Source: Psettodes erumei (lineage: Eukaryota > Chordata > Actinopteri > Pleuronectiformes > Psettodidae). From it: a stretch of 64,000 nucleotides of DNA. Made by a program: the position numbers and the translations under genes. The stretch covers positions 1,321,001 to 1,385,000 of the forward strand of contig JAFBJZ010000224.1 in NCBI GenBank assembly GCA_016785225.1, in the 5' to 3' direction. The notes under the pieces are model-generated. The model saw only the letters and a list, made by a program, of their open reading frames with translations. It was not told where the DNA came from and did not search any database. Every line of letters begins with the position of its first letter. Position 1 is the first letter of the stretch. Below are positions 48,576 to 62,020 of this stretch, piece after piece.

Positions 48576-51500
48576 CTGGAGCGAGACAGAAACAGAATAA
48601 AAGATAACAAAAATAGTTAGTGAGTGAGCTAAGCATCGCAAACAGAGTAATTAATCTCTCTTATCGAGCCACACACAGTAGACAGTGACAGAGTTGCAGA
48701 TTTCAGCATGTGGCTCTTAAGAGGATTCTCTTTGGAGGTCAAGACAGGAGATTGCGCGCGCTTTATTGTGCAAGTGGAATCCGATGATCAGCGGCTGAGA
48801 TCAGAAGCAAGAGGACAGAGGTCTTGGGCGCAGAAAGTACAAAGCATTTTATCCTGACCCTTGAAGTTTTTTTCTTAGTAACTGAAATCTCTGAAGAATA
48901 TTCATAGTTGGAGGAAAATTTGTGGGAAGAAAGAGGTTTGTCCACACACTTTCCGCCCCGGACATGAATAAACAGCAGCAAACATTTTTACAGATGCTTG
49001 TTGGTCCAGTAGCACAAATACTAATGCACTAATCTCCAGGAAACCACCAATCGGAACAGGGGCCGTGCCTCACGCAAACGAGACACGCACCTGATAAGGT
49101 CCTCACAGTGCTCTGATTGGCGATGTGAGCATCGTGTCGCTCCTAATTGGTCCCTCAATTCAGCATAACAAGTCAAGTGTAAAGGCGGATGAAAATGGTG
49201 AAAATGCCGGGGAGTGGAGGTGAGGGAGCAGCAGAGTGGAACAGTGTTTGCTTTGTGTGAATGGCGTGGAACGTTCCCTTCCACCGCGGCGGTTCTACAG
49301 CACTGTACAATAGCATTTTGTTAAGGCTCTGAACATCCACATCAGCGAGGAGTGCTGCATCTTTAGAGTCGTCATCAACTATAATTATTCCCCAGTATAA
49401 TTCAGTCATTACAGCAATTCGCTTTTTCACTTTTTTACTCAAGTCTAAGAATTGAGTTCTGTTTTGCCCCCCCCACACACACATTCCATCTTTATCATGA
49501 CGATCAAGGCTTATAATTTCAATAGCGATAATGGCATAGAGCTAACTCAGACCCCCCATGCATTCTCCTCTGAAGCTTGAGTGCCAGCTTCAGTGGGAGG
49601 TGTAGCTCCATCTGTCCCCCTGCGGAGCAACTGTTTGCCTTTTATCAATCACTTCAGCAGGCCATTAGTGGCCACACAGCTGCAGTAATGCCAACCATGT
49701 GAATCACCTCCTGCTTGCGTGTGTGCCAGAATGCGCGATTGTTCACGCGCCTGCCCGCGTTCAGACCGATTTCTCCTCCCAGACTGTACTGGGTGGCGGC
49801 ACCGCGAGCGAGGGACAAATTAACCTGCAGGATTCGAGGAGAGGTGACATGAGATGTGTGGTCGGCAATCAAAAGGGCGGTCAGATAAACAGGTGAGCAG
49901 CTGCGCATCCACTGGGCAAGTGAGTCTGGGAAATCACCTGATTGCTTCATGACACGCACACAGGCTTGTGTGCATGCGCACTTTAACACACTCACGCAGA
50001 ATCTCTCCCTCATTCACTGGCTGACAGATCCGACAGGTGGGCAGCAGAGTTGACACTGTGTAATTTGTACACGGCAAAAAGCACCATTATATCTGCATTT
50101 GGACCTTATCTCATTGACTTGGCTGGGGTGTGGTGCACACTGGCATCCAGCCAAGAGGGTGCTGATGGGTAATTGATATGCTACTGGGGCTGTTTTCGCT
50201 CCGGGGCCATCCATTACGGCTCAGCGCGTCTCCCGACGCCGGCTGTGATAGACTGCTACGACATGTACGGGAGATCAGCGCTGGAGGTGAGGGGAAGGGG
50301 GTGGATGGGGGGGAATCATCGCACAATGTGAAGTGATTGAGGCGTGACATGGAGGTAATGGTGTTTTCACAGACATGGCCGCTGATATCGCCATCATACC
50401 CCCATTTTAGTTCTGCCGCTGACAAACATCCATTTTGGTAGACTCCTCGTATGGCTGCAGGTAGACAAAGGCTGATTGAAACCTTGGTTTCCCCCCAAAC
50501 AATGTCAGGACATATAGTCTGTAAACAAACATTGTGCAAACTCATACGCTACAAAGAATATTTCTTACCATAGAGCTGTGATTTCGGAATAATTGCATTG
50601 GCAAGTTGACTTTATGCCATTAAAACAGTAAATAGCTTCTCTGATTGGCAATTGTTTGCCCCATGATCATGTTATTTTTCTGATTAAAAAATATTTTAAT
50701 GAGCACAGGAAGCAGAGTTACGCAGTTCCCACTATGTGACTATTGTTTTGCCTTGAATCAAGGGACCTGAACCTGAGCTGATGGAACTTCTGTCCGTTAA
50801 AGCCCCCCCACTTCTGCTGCATATTGACATCTCCTTTGAGAGGTAACCGTAATCTACATGAGTTAATACTGCGACGAGCCACCTCTTAATCTACTGCTTA
50901 GATGTCGCCAGCAAACAAATGAGAGGTGCAAAGCCTGTCGCAAGCTAAGAGGTTAGTGTCGTGGGCCTGTGCCCCCCCCCCCCAAGGTCATTATGTAACC
51001 CTGTTCTAGTTTGTTGTTGCCACTGGAAGCTGGAGAAACTCTCCGTATCATCGTTTTTTTCATGGTTCAGCACCATGTTAATAATTTGGTGGCAGACTGA
51101 AAGCCTTGACTGTTCTTAAGAACACCTATGACCACAGGGCTGTTTCATGACCGCGAGTATATATATTTTTAAAGGATAGACATAAATGGAAATTTGAATC
51201 CTTCACCAGTGTGGTTGGTATGCATGCAGATCATGAAATCTATTACTGTTGCTCCTACTGTATAGTGCGTTCACCATTCAGGCCCATTTTCAGCTGGTTT
51301 CAAAGTACATTAGATAAATTTAGTATTCAGTTAAAGTTTCCGACCATCACTGAGGAGTCAGATTGCATTTGACCTGTATTCATCCCAGGTTTACGCTGCG
51401 TCGTCCCCTTGAATCCCACAGAAATGTCACTGTTGTACTTGTTTGCGATCAGCCTTTTGCAGATGCAGCAGTTCTGCCAGTTAACTTAAATTGACTGTAC

Positions 51501-54500
51501 ATTCAGGATCAGGGTCATCACTGAATTAATGTGTGATATCCTTTTGCAAACAGTGTCACAAATTAAAAGAAGTAAGTGTTTATGTATGTCAAAGCCAGCT
51601 ATCCAACACAAAGGTAATGACAGCAGACCTTACAGATGGGGGATGGCTGGTAGCCTACAGACTGCTATGCTACCCCAGGTCTGCCTGGAGAGACAGCATC
51701 ATCCCATTTTGAATCAAAGATGTCAAAACTTTTAATAGACCACTGGTGTGCCTGACCTAATATCAAAATGTGCAGAAACTTTCATTATTTAGCTTCCCAG
51801 ATTAATGCTCCCCCTAACTCTATCACCAGACTGAAATAGGTTTCTAAGCATCAAACTAATTACTATTCAAGGAAAACAGAGTCAGGGTCCACAGGACTGA
51901 AAATAGCACTGATGTAAAAACTAATTTTTAAAAAACGGCAAGGTTTTGACCTTGATCTTGTCTACCCTTGTTTTGGTTTCTTCTGAGTTGAACGAGCAGT
52001 AAGGAGAGCAGAGTGTGAAGTGAAGTCAGAGTACCTGTAAGTCTGCGCAACTGGAAAAACTGCATGTAACTAGGCACCGGGGCTAATGATGTCATATTTT
52101 TCTATTGTCGCGTTGAACCGGAAGGATGCTGGGGCTCAGAGTATTTTGTGGCTCAGCATTCATTACAAGTTTGTTTGATATTAGCTTAACTCATAGCCAA
52201 ACATTGCGTTTAAAAACTGTTCTCAAAGAGATCAGAGTCTGGGGTTCGTTCATAATGGCCAAAAACATTTCAAGTCATCAAGACTCCGCCATAGACTAAA
52301 GTTTGATCTGCCAAGCCATTAAAGAGCATGAATCAAAGAATGGAGAGAGGAACATTATTAAACCGAGTTTCACTTGGAACCTCTATTGGGCACAGACACC
52401 AGTCCAAGACGGCTCGGTTTTCACAATTATACTGACTGACATATTCAATTTCATTTGCATGAAAGGGGCCATTTCCTCTCTGAATCTTTAACTTGCAGGG
52501 TGAGGTGGGGTTGTGGAGGGCGATAATTAATCCTAACACATTGGGTGTCAGTCTGCAAATACCCTGCTCCATTTTGGACATACGACGGGAAGAAAGGAGC
52601 ATTTAAAGATGCCATTAACCTCATTCAACATCTTTAAGCCCCAGCATATCAATTCTGTGATATTGATGAATTGTCATAATGGCAGCAAGTGGTGCAAATT
52701 GGGCTGAAAGGGGTGGCAAAAAAAGTGATGCATCTCGCAAATGTGCCTTGGCCATTTGGGTTGGTATAATCCTTTACATGTTGGGAAGTCTGTATAAAAT
52801 ATCATTATCATGGTGTTTAAATAAAGGAAGGTGCAGAGAGACGGTTTTGTTGGCAACTGCGAACGCAGTTATGTATGTGTGGTTTATGAAGCAATGCTCT
52901 CTATGGATTAATTAACTGTCTATATGCTGTTCTGAAACATCTGACCCCATGCCAATAAGAAAACCGACTGTAGTAAAGAAGACACACAAACAAGGAGATA
53001 AACAATGCAAAAAAAAAAGAGTCAGAAGATAAACCACACATACTAATCAATGGAACAAACACAAGCATAAACCATTTTCTTGGGGCACTACACAGCTCTC
53101 TATCTGCAGCGTTATGATAAAAATGTGTCTTTTGTAATGCAGAGGAAACAAACTCCACATTGTACGCGCTCACAAAGGGCTGAGGCAGAACGAAAGAAAA
53201 GGAATTGGAGCTTAATTAGAACTGTTGGCTGATTTGCATTGCATGCTCATCGGTAATCTTGCCTTAAATGGAAACTGAAATTCTTATTGCAATTAGTGAT
53301 TACTTGAAAAGGGATATGGCCCCCGAATGATTGTTAATTACTGGATCAGGAATAGTACATTAATTCACTGCAGAGGTTTTAATGCAGTGCAATGATGGGG
53401 ACCCGCTCCTCCATCAATATTGTGCTGCTTGTCACACATAATGAAGTTCATAATACAAGCCTTCTCCTGCAACCCCCCCCAACTGCTTAAATGTGCTCTC
53501 TAAGCAAAATTCATAACAGTCATTATGTAAAACTAATTCAATAGAATGTACAAGAATGCAGCTTAATGACACATTAATACTGAGACTGCATACGGATAGT
53601 GGGGCTGCCGGTCCATTTCATGATAGGGTCAGGGTCTCTCGTTTGGCTCATAAGCCACAGAGAGTCTCCCGTGAATAAATAAATGCATATCATCACTTAC
53701 CGCACAGCTTCAAAGGCAGGAAAACTACAGCATGCATTATAATACACAAGTCACCAGTGGATTCTCCCTGCCAAATATTCAGCCCAGTGACTAAGGTTGC
53801 AGAAAACATGTTCCAGTGGGATTTTCTTAACCCCCCCCCGTCATTGCGTATTACTCATGCTCAGTGGCACTGCAATGCAAGGTCTGAGCTTCTGGCTATA
53901 GCTCTGCAGGAGTTAGGGCACTTTTGCACAGACAACAGCGACGGCTTCAAAAAGAATGGTTAATGCTCTCGTCCCACATTCGGCACGCTGACAGATTCTC
54001 TGACAAGACGGGAGGATGGGGAGGAAAAAGGCTCCAGAGGTGCATGAGCGCAGCCTATCATGCGCAGATGCACACCCTCAGCGGTGTTAGCATATTCTCA
54101 GCGGGCAGGAGGGAACATTGCAAATGGGAGTGCGACATTAATAAATTGCAGGGTGTGGGACAATAGAAAAGTCTGGAAGGTTCCATTAAATAAATATAAA
54201 AGGTTATTTATGGAACAGTGCTTCTTAGTCTGTGTTTCATGGGATAAGATGGAAGCTGAAAGGCTCCCTTATACAATTATCATTGTATATTCATAAGGGA
54301 AAACCTTTCAGTCGTGCCATGACAGCTACATTGCTGATGTGGTCGCCTCTGTTGTGTACTACACTGTTTGCGTAGGAAAAACTTGCACCCGCTCCACCTC
54401 TCTCCCCGTGTCGGTCTCTGGATCGGACGCACACAGGCAGACGCACACGGGAGACCGCGATCTCCCACGGGACACATTAGCGAAGTAGAAGGATCCAGTT

Positions 54501-57500
54501 TGTCACTTAATAAAACAGCCCACTCAAACAGATGGCTTTGTTCAAACGGCCCCCGACGCTTTAAAAGCTGGAACTGGATCGTTGCTGTGGCAAATCAGAC
54601 ACATGAAAGCCCACCTCCCTTTGCGGTGGAAACCAAACAGAAGGAAACGTATAAATATTGAATTGCGCCACTGCCGTCGCGAGACCGTCCGCCAGAGGGT
54701 AAAAAAAAAAAGACTGAAAGGAGGGGGAGGGAGGTGGAAAATGCTAGACCCTCCCTTCGGAAATTCTGAACATCTGGGCTGAGGTTGTCAAACGCAGATG
54801 CAAAATATTACAGAGGCTTCGCCTTCAATAAGACTTCATTTTCATCTCCCCTCATTCATTACTTGTTCATTTGTGTATGAATACACGAATCTGGAGCCAA
54901 TTCGTGTGTGACCATTTGAGGAAAAAACAGTCGAGCAAGAAGTATGAAATTTGGATTTGTTTGTCCTGTTTGTTTTCCCTCCAACGTCTGGAAAAAAAGA
55001 AAGAACATAGATAAGTAATTCTAATTGTGCAGGCTTACTCTGTTTGGTAGTCAGCGCAGTCTATTTGCAAAAAGTTAATTATCTGATAGGATAGGCAGTG
55101 GCAGCCGCTAACACAGAAAGCCATTCGTTCATTCTGTTATCCACTAGGCAATGGAACGATTTATTAAATGGTAGTGCTGCAGGAAAATGGCCAATAGTTA
55201 TCGGGCTGGTGCTGCACGGACTTGAAAAGATTTTAAAATGGCAGAAGTGATAAACATTCTTTGGCCATGTCAGCTTACCGCCAATGTAATGACATGTGCG
55301 GATACCGAGGGAGCGCGTTTTGAATGATCCTCGTGTTTCTGCGGCACACGTGATGTACATGTTACGCGAGATTGATAAGAAAATATCAACGCGACAGCAC
55401 GTGCAGATGACAATCTCCAGCTTTCCATTACATGTAGCAGAAATCAAAGAGATACGGATGGGAAAAAAGTGGAACGGAAAATCAAATAAGCAACATATTC
55501 AGCTGGCTCTATTCAAGAGAGAATTACACGATGCTTGGGCCTATCCTATTTCTTTATAGCATAAACTTCACATAATTGTCTTTGCCCTTAACCACGGAGC
55601 GGAAAAGCTTGCCTCATATTTGTCTCTGTAGGAGCAGTGATGGATTATGTAGCAAATCATTCCAGGGAGTCGAGATTGTATATTTAAACAGACTCTAATT
55701 TTATGGATAAGTAGTGCCAAGCCATTTCCGATAGATGCCAGTTGTCAGGCCATAAGAAGTGACACATTCCCTGCACTGTGTTTTCTCAGGCGCTTACAGG
55801 CAAACGAGCTCATGCTCCAGCAATCCTGCTAGATGACAACTGGCTTCCTTTCAGCAGCTCAGATATCCCGCAAAGGTTCCGAAGTTCAGCAAACCAGGGT
55901 CCACCTAAACCCAAGTTTTTTTCTGGGTGGGGAAATAAGTGGGTCTTTAATTCAAATTCTTCCACATATACAGTTCTTCCAAACATTACATTCCTAGTTT
56001 TCACATTCAAAGGTTCAGACCATATTTCTCTAATCTGTTGAGAATAGTTTTGGGTTTTTTGTTTTTTTTTTTAAGAAAAGAAAGTAGAATTTAATGTCAC
56101 ACACACAAAAACCTCTCTCACACTGGCACACTTTTCTTTGTGACCAGCTGTAGTCATGGCTATCCTCAACAAAAGCCTATTACAGTGCAGAGGAGGTACA
56201 GCAAACAGTCACTCAAGGACCAAAGTGACCTTTCACAGGCCACTAATTTTATGCAGCAGTGAAGGAAAGTGTTGTATATAAAAGGGAGGAAGAAAAGCGT
56301 CAGTAATTGAAACATTTCAGGGTTAAAACTCACCATTTCCTTTTTGGAGCTAAGACTGAGTCAGAGTGGCATATACGCATTCTGAAAAACGCCGCTCTGC
56401 TCTTAGGTGGAAGTGATTAACTGCAAATGCAGTTATGTACCATTTTAATATTCTAATGATTGAAATAGTAGATTACCTGAATCGCATGGGGCGTGGGTTG
56501 AATGCTTCTAACGTTGTCAATTCACAATTTGCCAGCTTTCTGGCTCCATGGTTAATGTGATTTTATTAAAGTCAAAGTTTTACAAAAACATTAATTAAAA
56601 ATTAAATTCGGTCAAAATATTGCCTCTAAGCTGTTGCATTTGATACATGTCAAAATGGCATCTAATTGTCACAATTAATTATGTTTAAATTATTACTCTT
56701 ATTGTTAGCCTTTTAATTATATTTTTAATTGGTTTGTTTAACATGAAATAGGTGACACTCAATACTGCAGGATAACACATTAGCTGTGCATTAGCGGGTT
56801 GTTTTCGTCAGCTGCGCATTATTAATATGTCTCCCGCTGAACCGCGTGCAGTAAATCTAAGTTGGGGTCTTTGAATTCTTAATTGCAAACCCCAGAAGAA
56901 AACAGCTCAGTTTGTGTGTGTGGCGATGTCTTTGAAGAGCTACAGATGGGAAACAAATGAGGGCGGGTGGCATCAGGGTCAGACGGGCATGGGGTGGGGG
57001 TTTCGCTTGGAAACAAACAGTGTCACGTCCCCCCAGGAGCAAAAAACAACCCTCAAGGGGCATAATTAAAATAATCCTGTGAAATTTAGTGCGTCAGATC
57101 GCTTTTGAAAGGCCCTTTCTTGATGTGCGTGGATGATTCATGGGGAGATGGGTCGACGTGTATCTGTTTACAGTATGTGGGTGTTACTTGACACTCTGGC
57201 TCTGAGCAACATTTTTAAGGTGCCTTCATATTCCTCATATTTATCAACCTGTTGGAAAAGGAAATTATCCGTAGGATCATGCAGCTGCCTCCAAAAGCTT
57301 TTACTTTTTTTTTTTTTTTAAAGAGTCAGTTTTCCATTGAAATATGAAACTTTGTTCAGGCTGGGAATTTGTCAAAACAAGTGAAGAAAACCAGATGGCT
57401 ACTTGAATTGGTAGTTACAAACAAAAGTGAGCAGCATACTCTTGAAAATCATAGTTATGATGAAATACTGTGCATAAAAATGTGGAGTCGTATACAGTAT

Positions 57501-58841
57501 TTCCAACTGTGTTTCCATTTTAACGGAATATTGTGTCATCTTTCTCATGAGGCCGGCTGGAAAAAAAGGGGGTATATTTCCAAAGATGACGATCCCCCCT
57601 CGGGCATGAGACTGTTGGGGGGCCGGAGATGTGGCCTTTGGACTGATGTAGCTGATTACGCTTCTTTTCTTAGTCCTTTTCTGCCGTCGCCAAAGTGAGC
57701 CTCAGTTGACAGAGCGAAGAGGGTACACAAAGGCTCTGGCCTCAAGTGCAAATGTTTGCCAGCAGTAATGGGCTCCAGTCCACTGGGAGAGTTAACGTGT
57801 GTGGCTCTTACGTGCGTGTATAAGTGTATGTACATTAGCATGTAAGACGTGAATAGAGAGTAGTGTAAAACAATATTTAATCGTGGGTCTAGACGACGTG
57901 TGTTTGTGCACGGAGAGTGTCACACTGACCATAAATTTGCGCGTGGAGGAACAGAATTTTTTTTCCCCTCCTGTAAAAATGAAAAGACTTATCGATCTAC
58001 AATTCCTTTCCCACAGTTGCCTGGATTACTCTAAAAGCACAACTGTGAGTAATGGCTGTGGCCATTGGCTTTTAATGTGGAGCGGTGCAACTGCGAGAGG
58101 GTGAGGGAGAGAGGAAAAAGTCACCGACAATGTCACAAAATGCCACGAGGTACTGAGGGCCCCAGTAAGCAATGACTCCATCCCTTTTCTCACATAGATT
58201 AAAGGTTAAACAGTGAGCCGGTGTATTGTCTCAGCATTATTATTGACTTAATGAATATTCTAGGAAATCCAGTGCACTTAAAGCTCACAAAGTGAAGTAA
58301 CAGAGTGACAGATTTCTCAGCTCGCAGAGGCAGTCGGCCCCGCTGTTCTTCGTAATGGCCTGAAACGTCAGTTATCTGTTTCATAAGGTGCATAGATCAG
58401 ATAAGGTTAGAAAGTGGTCTTCCTCTCTGGAATTAGTTTGTCGGTTACCAACATTAAATGTCAGAGTTTCTGTGAGCACCTGCATGTCTTAACATATGGA
58501 CGTCACTTCAAACAGTGCATCTGGTTGAATCACATATTGCTATTCATCCCTGTAGGGGATGCTTCCCCTTTCCATTGTACTCCCATGCTCCTTTTCTCCT
58601 GTCCCTTAATGTATACCAATAATCGTACATTAGGATATTGGTACAGTTTCAGTGAGACCTACATGAATCCTCTGTAATGTCTTACATTATGTCATTGAGA
58701 AACCATTTGGGAAATTAATAAAGTACAGCAAAGGCAGCATTATATACTTCAGTGAAAACAAAATTGTCCACAGTGATTAGTGTTTAACGTAAAGGGACTC
58801 TAAAAACTACATCTGCGTAATGTACTGGTAAATAGCAGAAG

Positions 58842-58865
58842 ATATATATATATATATATATATAT
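58842..58865. repeat. (TA)n microsatellite
   Basis: Twelve TA units. Confidence 0.95.
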
Positions 58866-61368
58866 GCGTTGCTCTCCTTGGTCTGTTTTTGGAGCAGATA
58901 TTTTCACTCTGCAGCTTGTAAGGCGAGTCCGCTGTCATTAATCATTCCACAGGTGCAGGAGCATTGTCAGAACCCATACGTCCCTTCACCATTTCAACCT
59001 GGGAGGAAAGTGGAATGGGAGAAAGAAACATGGGGGGGCGTTGGCTGAACACGTCCCTAAAAAACAATTTCCTTCCCCTTCTTCTTCTGCACTGAATTTG
59101 TCGGGGGGGGGAGGCAGATTAATTAGATTCCATTTTGTGTTCGTCTTGTGTTTTTTTTTCTCCCCCTCCTTCCATGACTCTCTTTTCTTTTTCTTTGTGT
59201 TGCCTACAGTCCTCACAGCCATCCCTGCACCATTTATCACGTTGCCATCTCGACAGTGCCTTCCCCCTTCCTTGCTGGGAAGCCATTAGAGCATCTCTGC
59301 ATCGCGGCAGCCAGATTGCATTCCGGTCCCCGCTCGCAACATTTATCATCTTTTGTCCGAACTTTTTATCTGCCCCTGCCCCATGTGAAGCCCCATCCGC
59401 AGTGCCCACTATAATCAAACACTTGGAGGTGAGGATCCAGTAAATAACCTAATTAAAGCCAGCAAACGGGGACAAAGGTGAACAATGCACAAAAGGTGTG
59501 TGTGTGAATGCCAGTGGAGGAACACTCACAGATGGCAGTGAGGAAGTCGAAGCAGTGCTGTGGCACCATGCCCGCATCACCTTCTCCTCTCAGTATTTAT
59601 AGTGCTCTGAGCGGTGCCGTTGTTTTGCGCGGAAATGACCTCTTTGCGTGATTCGGCATAACATAACATGACAGCATCTTTCTTCTGCACTGATGATACA
59701 TGAGGAAATGTGCAGTGTAAGAATCCAAATCCTGAGAGGCAGGGAAACATCTCTGTGATAATGCCAAAGCACTGAATAATGGATCCGGAAGAGAAAATCT
59801 ATCCTTCCCTCTCACTCCCTTTTCACTCCTTTCTAATTCTTAGGCAAAAGTCGGGCCAACTCTGATTGGTCTCATTAGGGACAAAATGAAGAATGCCAAG
59901 CGTCATAATTATCGGCACGGCGCTGCAAACAGTATCGAGTCGATACAGCAAAATGTCAAGAGGGCATTAGCGGCCAATTATTAATCCATATCAAGCTGGG
60001 GTGGACAATTTAATTATCACCTAATCAATATTTCCAGATCTTGTACAGATGTAGAGCAGTGACCGGGCAGATAGATCTGCTTTCTGAGAAACCCTATGTA
60101 GTGTGTGTGTGTGTGTCTGTGTGTATGGTGGTGGTGGTGGGGGTGGGGGTGGGGCAGCTGGGACTGCAGTAAACAGGAACGCGCTTCCCTGCCTGCATGA
60201 CCAAGGGTGAACTTTTCCTGAAGTGATGGACACCGGCTCCACTGTACGTACCTGAATACGTTAGGGAAAGAATAAAAAGAGTGAGATTCTGTGTATCTGA
60301 GCTGTAGATGCTTAGTTCCCTCCCACAGTTGTAAAAACTTCGGGGGACCCGGGAGTACCTGGGATGGCCTACAAGTTTTAGTGCCAGTGTGTGGCCACCT
60401 TTACGTCTGACTTTTGCTCGTGAACTGACTCAGAGCTAAATGTTTTTCCTCTCGTTGTAACGCAGCTGACCTTGACCTTGTTCTGATGAAGCAGGGCCAT
60501 GAGCCACGACAAAAAGAACATGCGGTCATTTGTGTGGCTTTTATTAACAATTTGCTGCAATATTCTGACATTGGCAGTAATATTACTTACTTTCTGTTGG
60601 TGCTCTCTCTGTTCTCAATGCAGCCCGAATGATTACTCTCATTGTACCTGAAACAAACTATCTCAAATAATGTCAGTCAAGGCTTTGTGCGAGTGATGAA
60701 ACAAAATGAATGCTGTGTAACAGGCCCTCGTGGATTTCAAAGACGCCACACAATGAGGCACGGCAAAACAAAAGTGGCTGTCTTCCATGAGATAGCAGTC
60801 ATCTTGAGATAAGAATACCCTCTCATGGTTCTGTTTTGCTTTTTTGTTTGCTATTATTGTGACTCCCATCTCCATCCCTGAATTGCTTTAGTCACTATGC
60901 AACCAATTGATTACTACTAAGTCGCCTGGACCTGGGTTATTTTCACCGCTTATTGCCATACTGTCTGTGGCAATGGATTACGATTTTAACGTGAGATTGC
61001 TCTTTCTACTCATGGTACAAAACTGCATTATTCTTCTGTTTTTTTCCACTCTATATGGCTTCAGTTGCTGTTGCTATAATAAGAATAACAATGACACCAC
61101 CAGTCTGTAGTACATCACAAGTGTTTCCACTTGTGCGCACAAAAAAAAAAACCTCACTTAATTCACGTCGCCTTGCAGTGTGGACCCGGCTTTGATAGAA
61201 GTTGGCCCAAGTTAAATTTGTCGACTAATACTTTCTAGATAAAAGTTGACTTTTTTCATTGTGTGCGACAAGAGACTTGAAATAAGATCAAAAAGTAACA
61301 TTCAGTCCAAACCGCAATATCTTTAATCTGTTTACCTTTGACTTTCACTACCAAATTTCAGATCCTTT

Positions 61369-61387
61369 AAAAAAAAAAAAAAAAAAA
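61369..61387. repeat. poly-A run
   Basis: A 19-base A homopolymer; no retroposon body recognised beside it. Confidence 0.9.
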
Positions 61388-62005
61388 GGTTGAGATCATT
61401 TCATAAGGTGTCAGGAGCCTAATCATATCTGTAGGATTAAAGTTGTAGGCCTCAGGATTACTTTTTTTTCTAGGAATTACCTTTGAGCTCTGCAAAAGAA
61501 AAAAAAAGAGTTGTGAAGAAACATAAAAGACACCCCTGTAACCCACTGCAGCTTCTCCATTCCTTTATTTGTACCCCCTCAATCTCTTTAAAATACTTTG
61601 AAAGTCAATCCATCGGTTCTTTGAGTTAATCATCACCTAAGATCTTTCTCTCTCATATTTTCACTGTTCTTTTCTATATTTTTACTCCTCGTCTGTCTGT
61701 GTCCTGTGGTGTTTGAAGATTCTTGGTCTGTGGCAGTTTACACCCTGGCTCCTGGTCATATTTTGATTGTATTCGCTCATCTTCCAGGTGTCTTATCAAT
61801 AACTAAGGCTATTTCATATGTATACTCTACATGTAGCACATTACTGAGGCGGACATCACAGAACAGAGCTATTTTTAGCATAGGTCAAAGTAGGTTTTTC
61901 AGACCATCTTATCAGCGATGCTCTTTGGCAGTAATGGAGAATGAAAGCATATTATTACAGCTGGGCCATATTGTCCATCTCTTGGTTCCATTAGGTGTTT
62001 TTGTA

Positions 62006-62020
62006 TGTGTGTGTGTGTGT
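62006..62020. repeat. short (TG)n
   Basis: About seven TG units. Confidence 0.85.

Noticed and set aside
52901..53173. Minus-strand frame with a hydrophobic stretch, considered as the missing signal-peptide exon
   Set aside because: The hydrophobic part is internal, not near a start codon, and no phase-1 donor follows.
60126..60154. G-rich patch as a G-quadruplex
   Set aside because: Only three runs of three or more G, the rest are GG; the standard pattern is not met.
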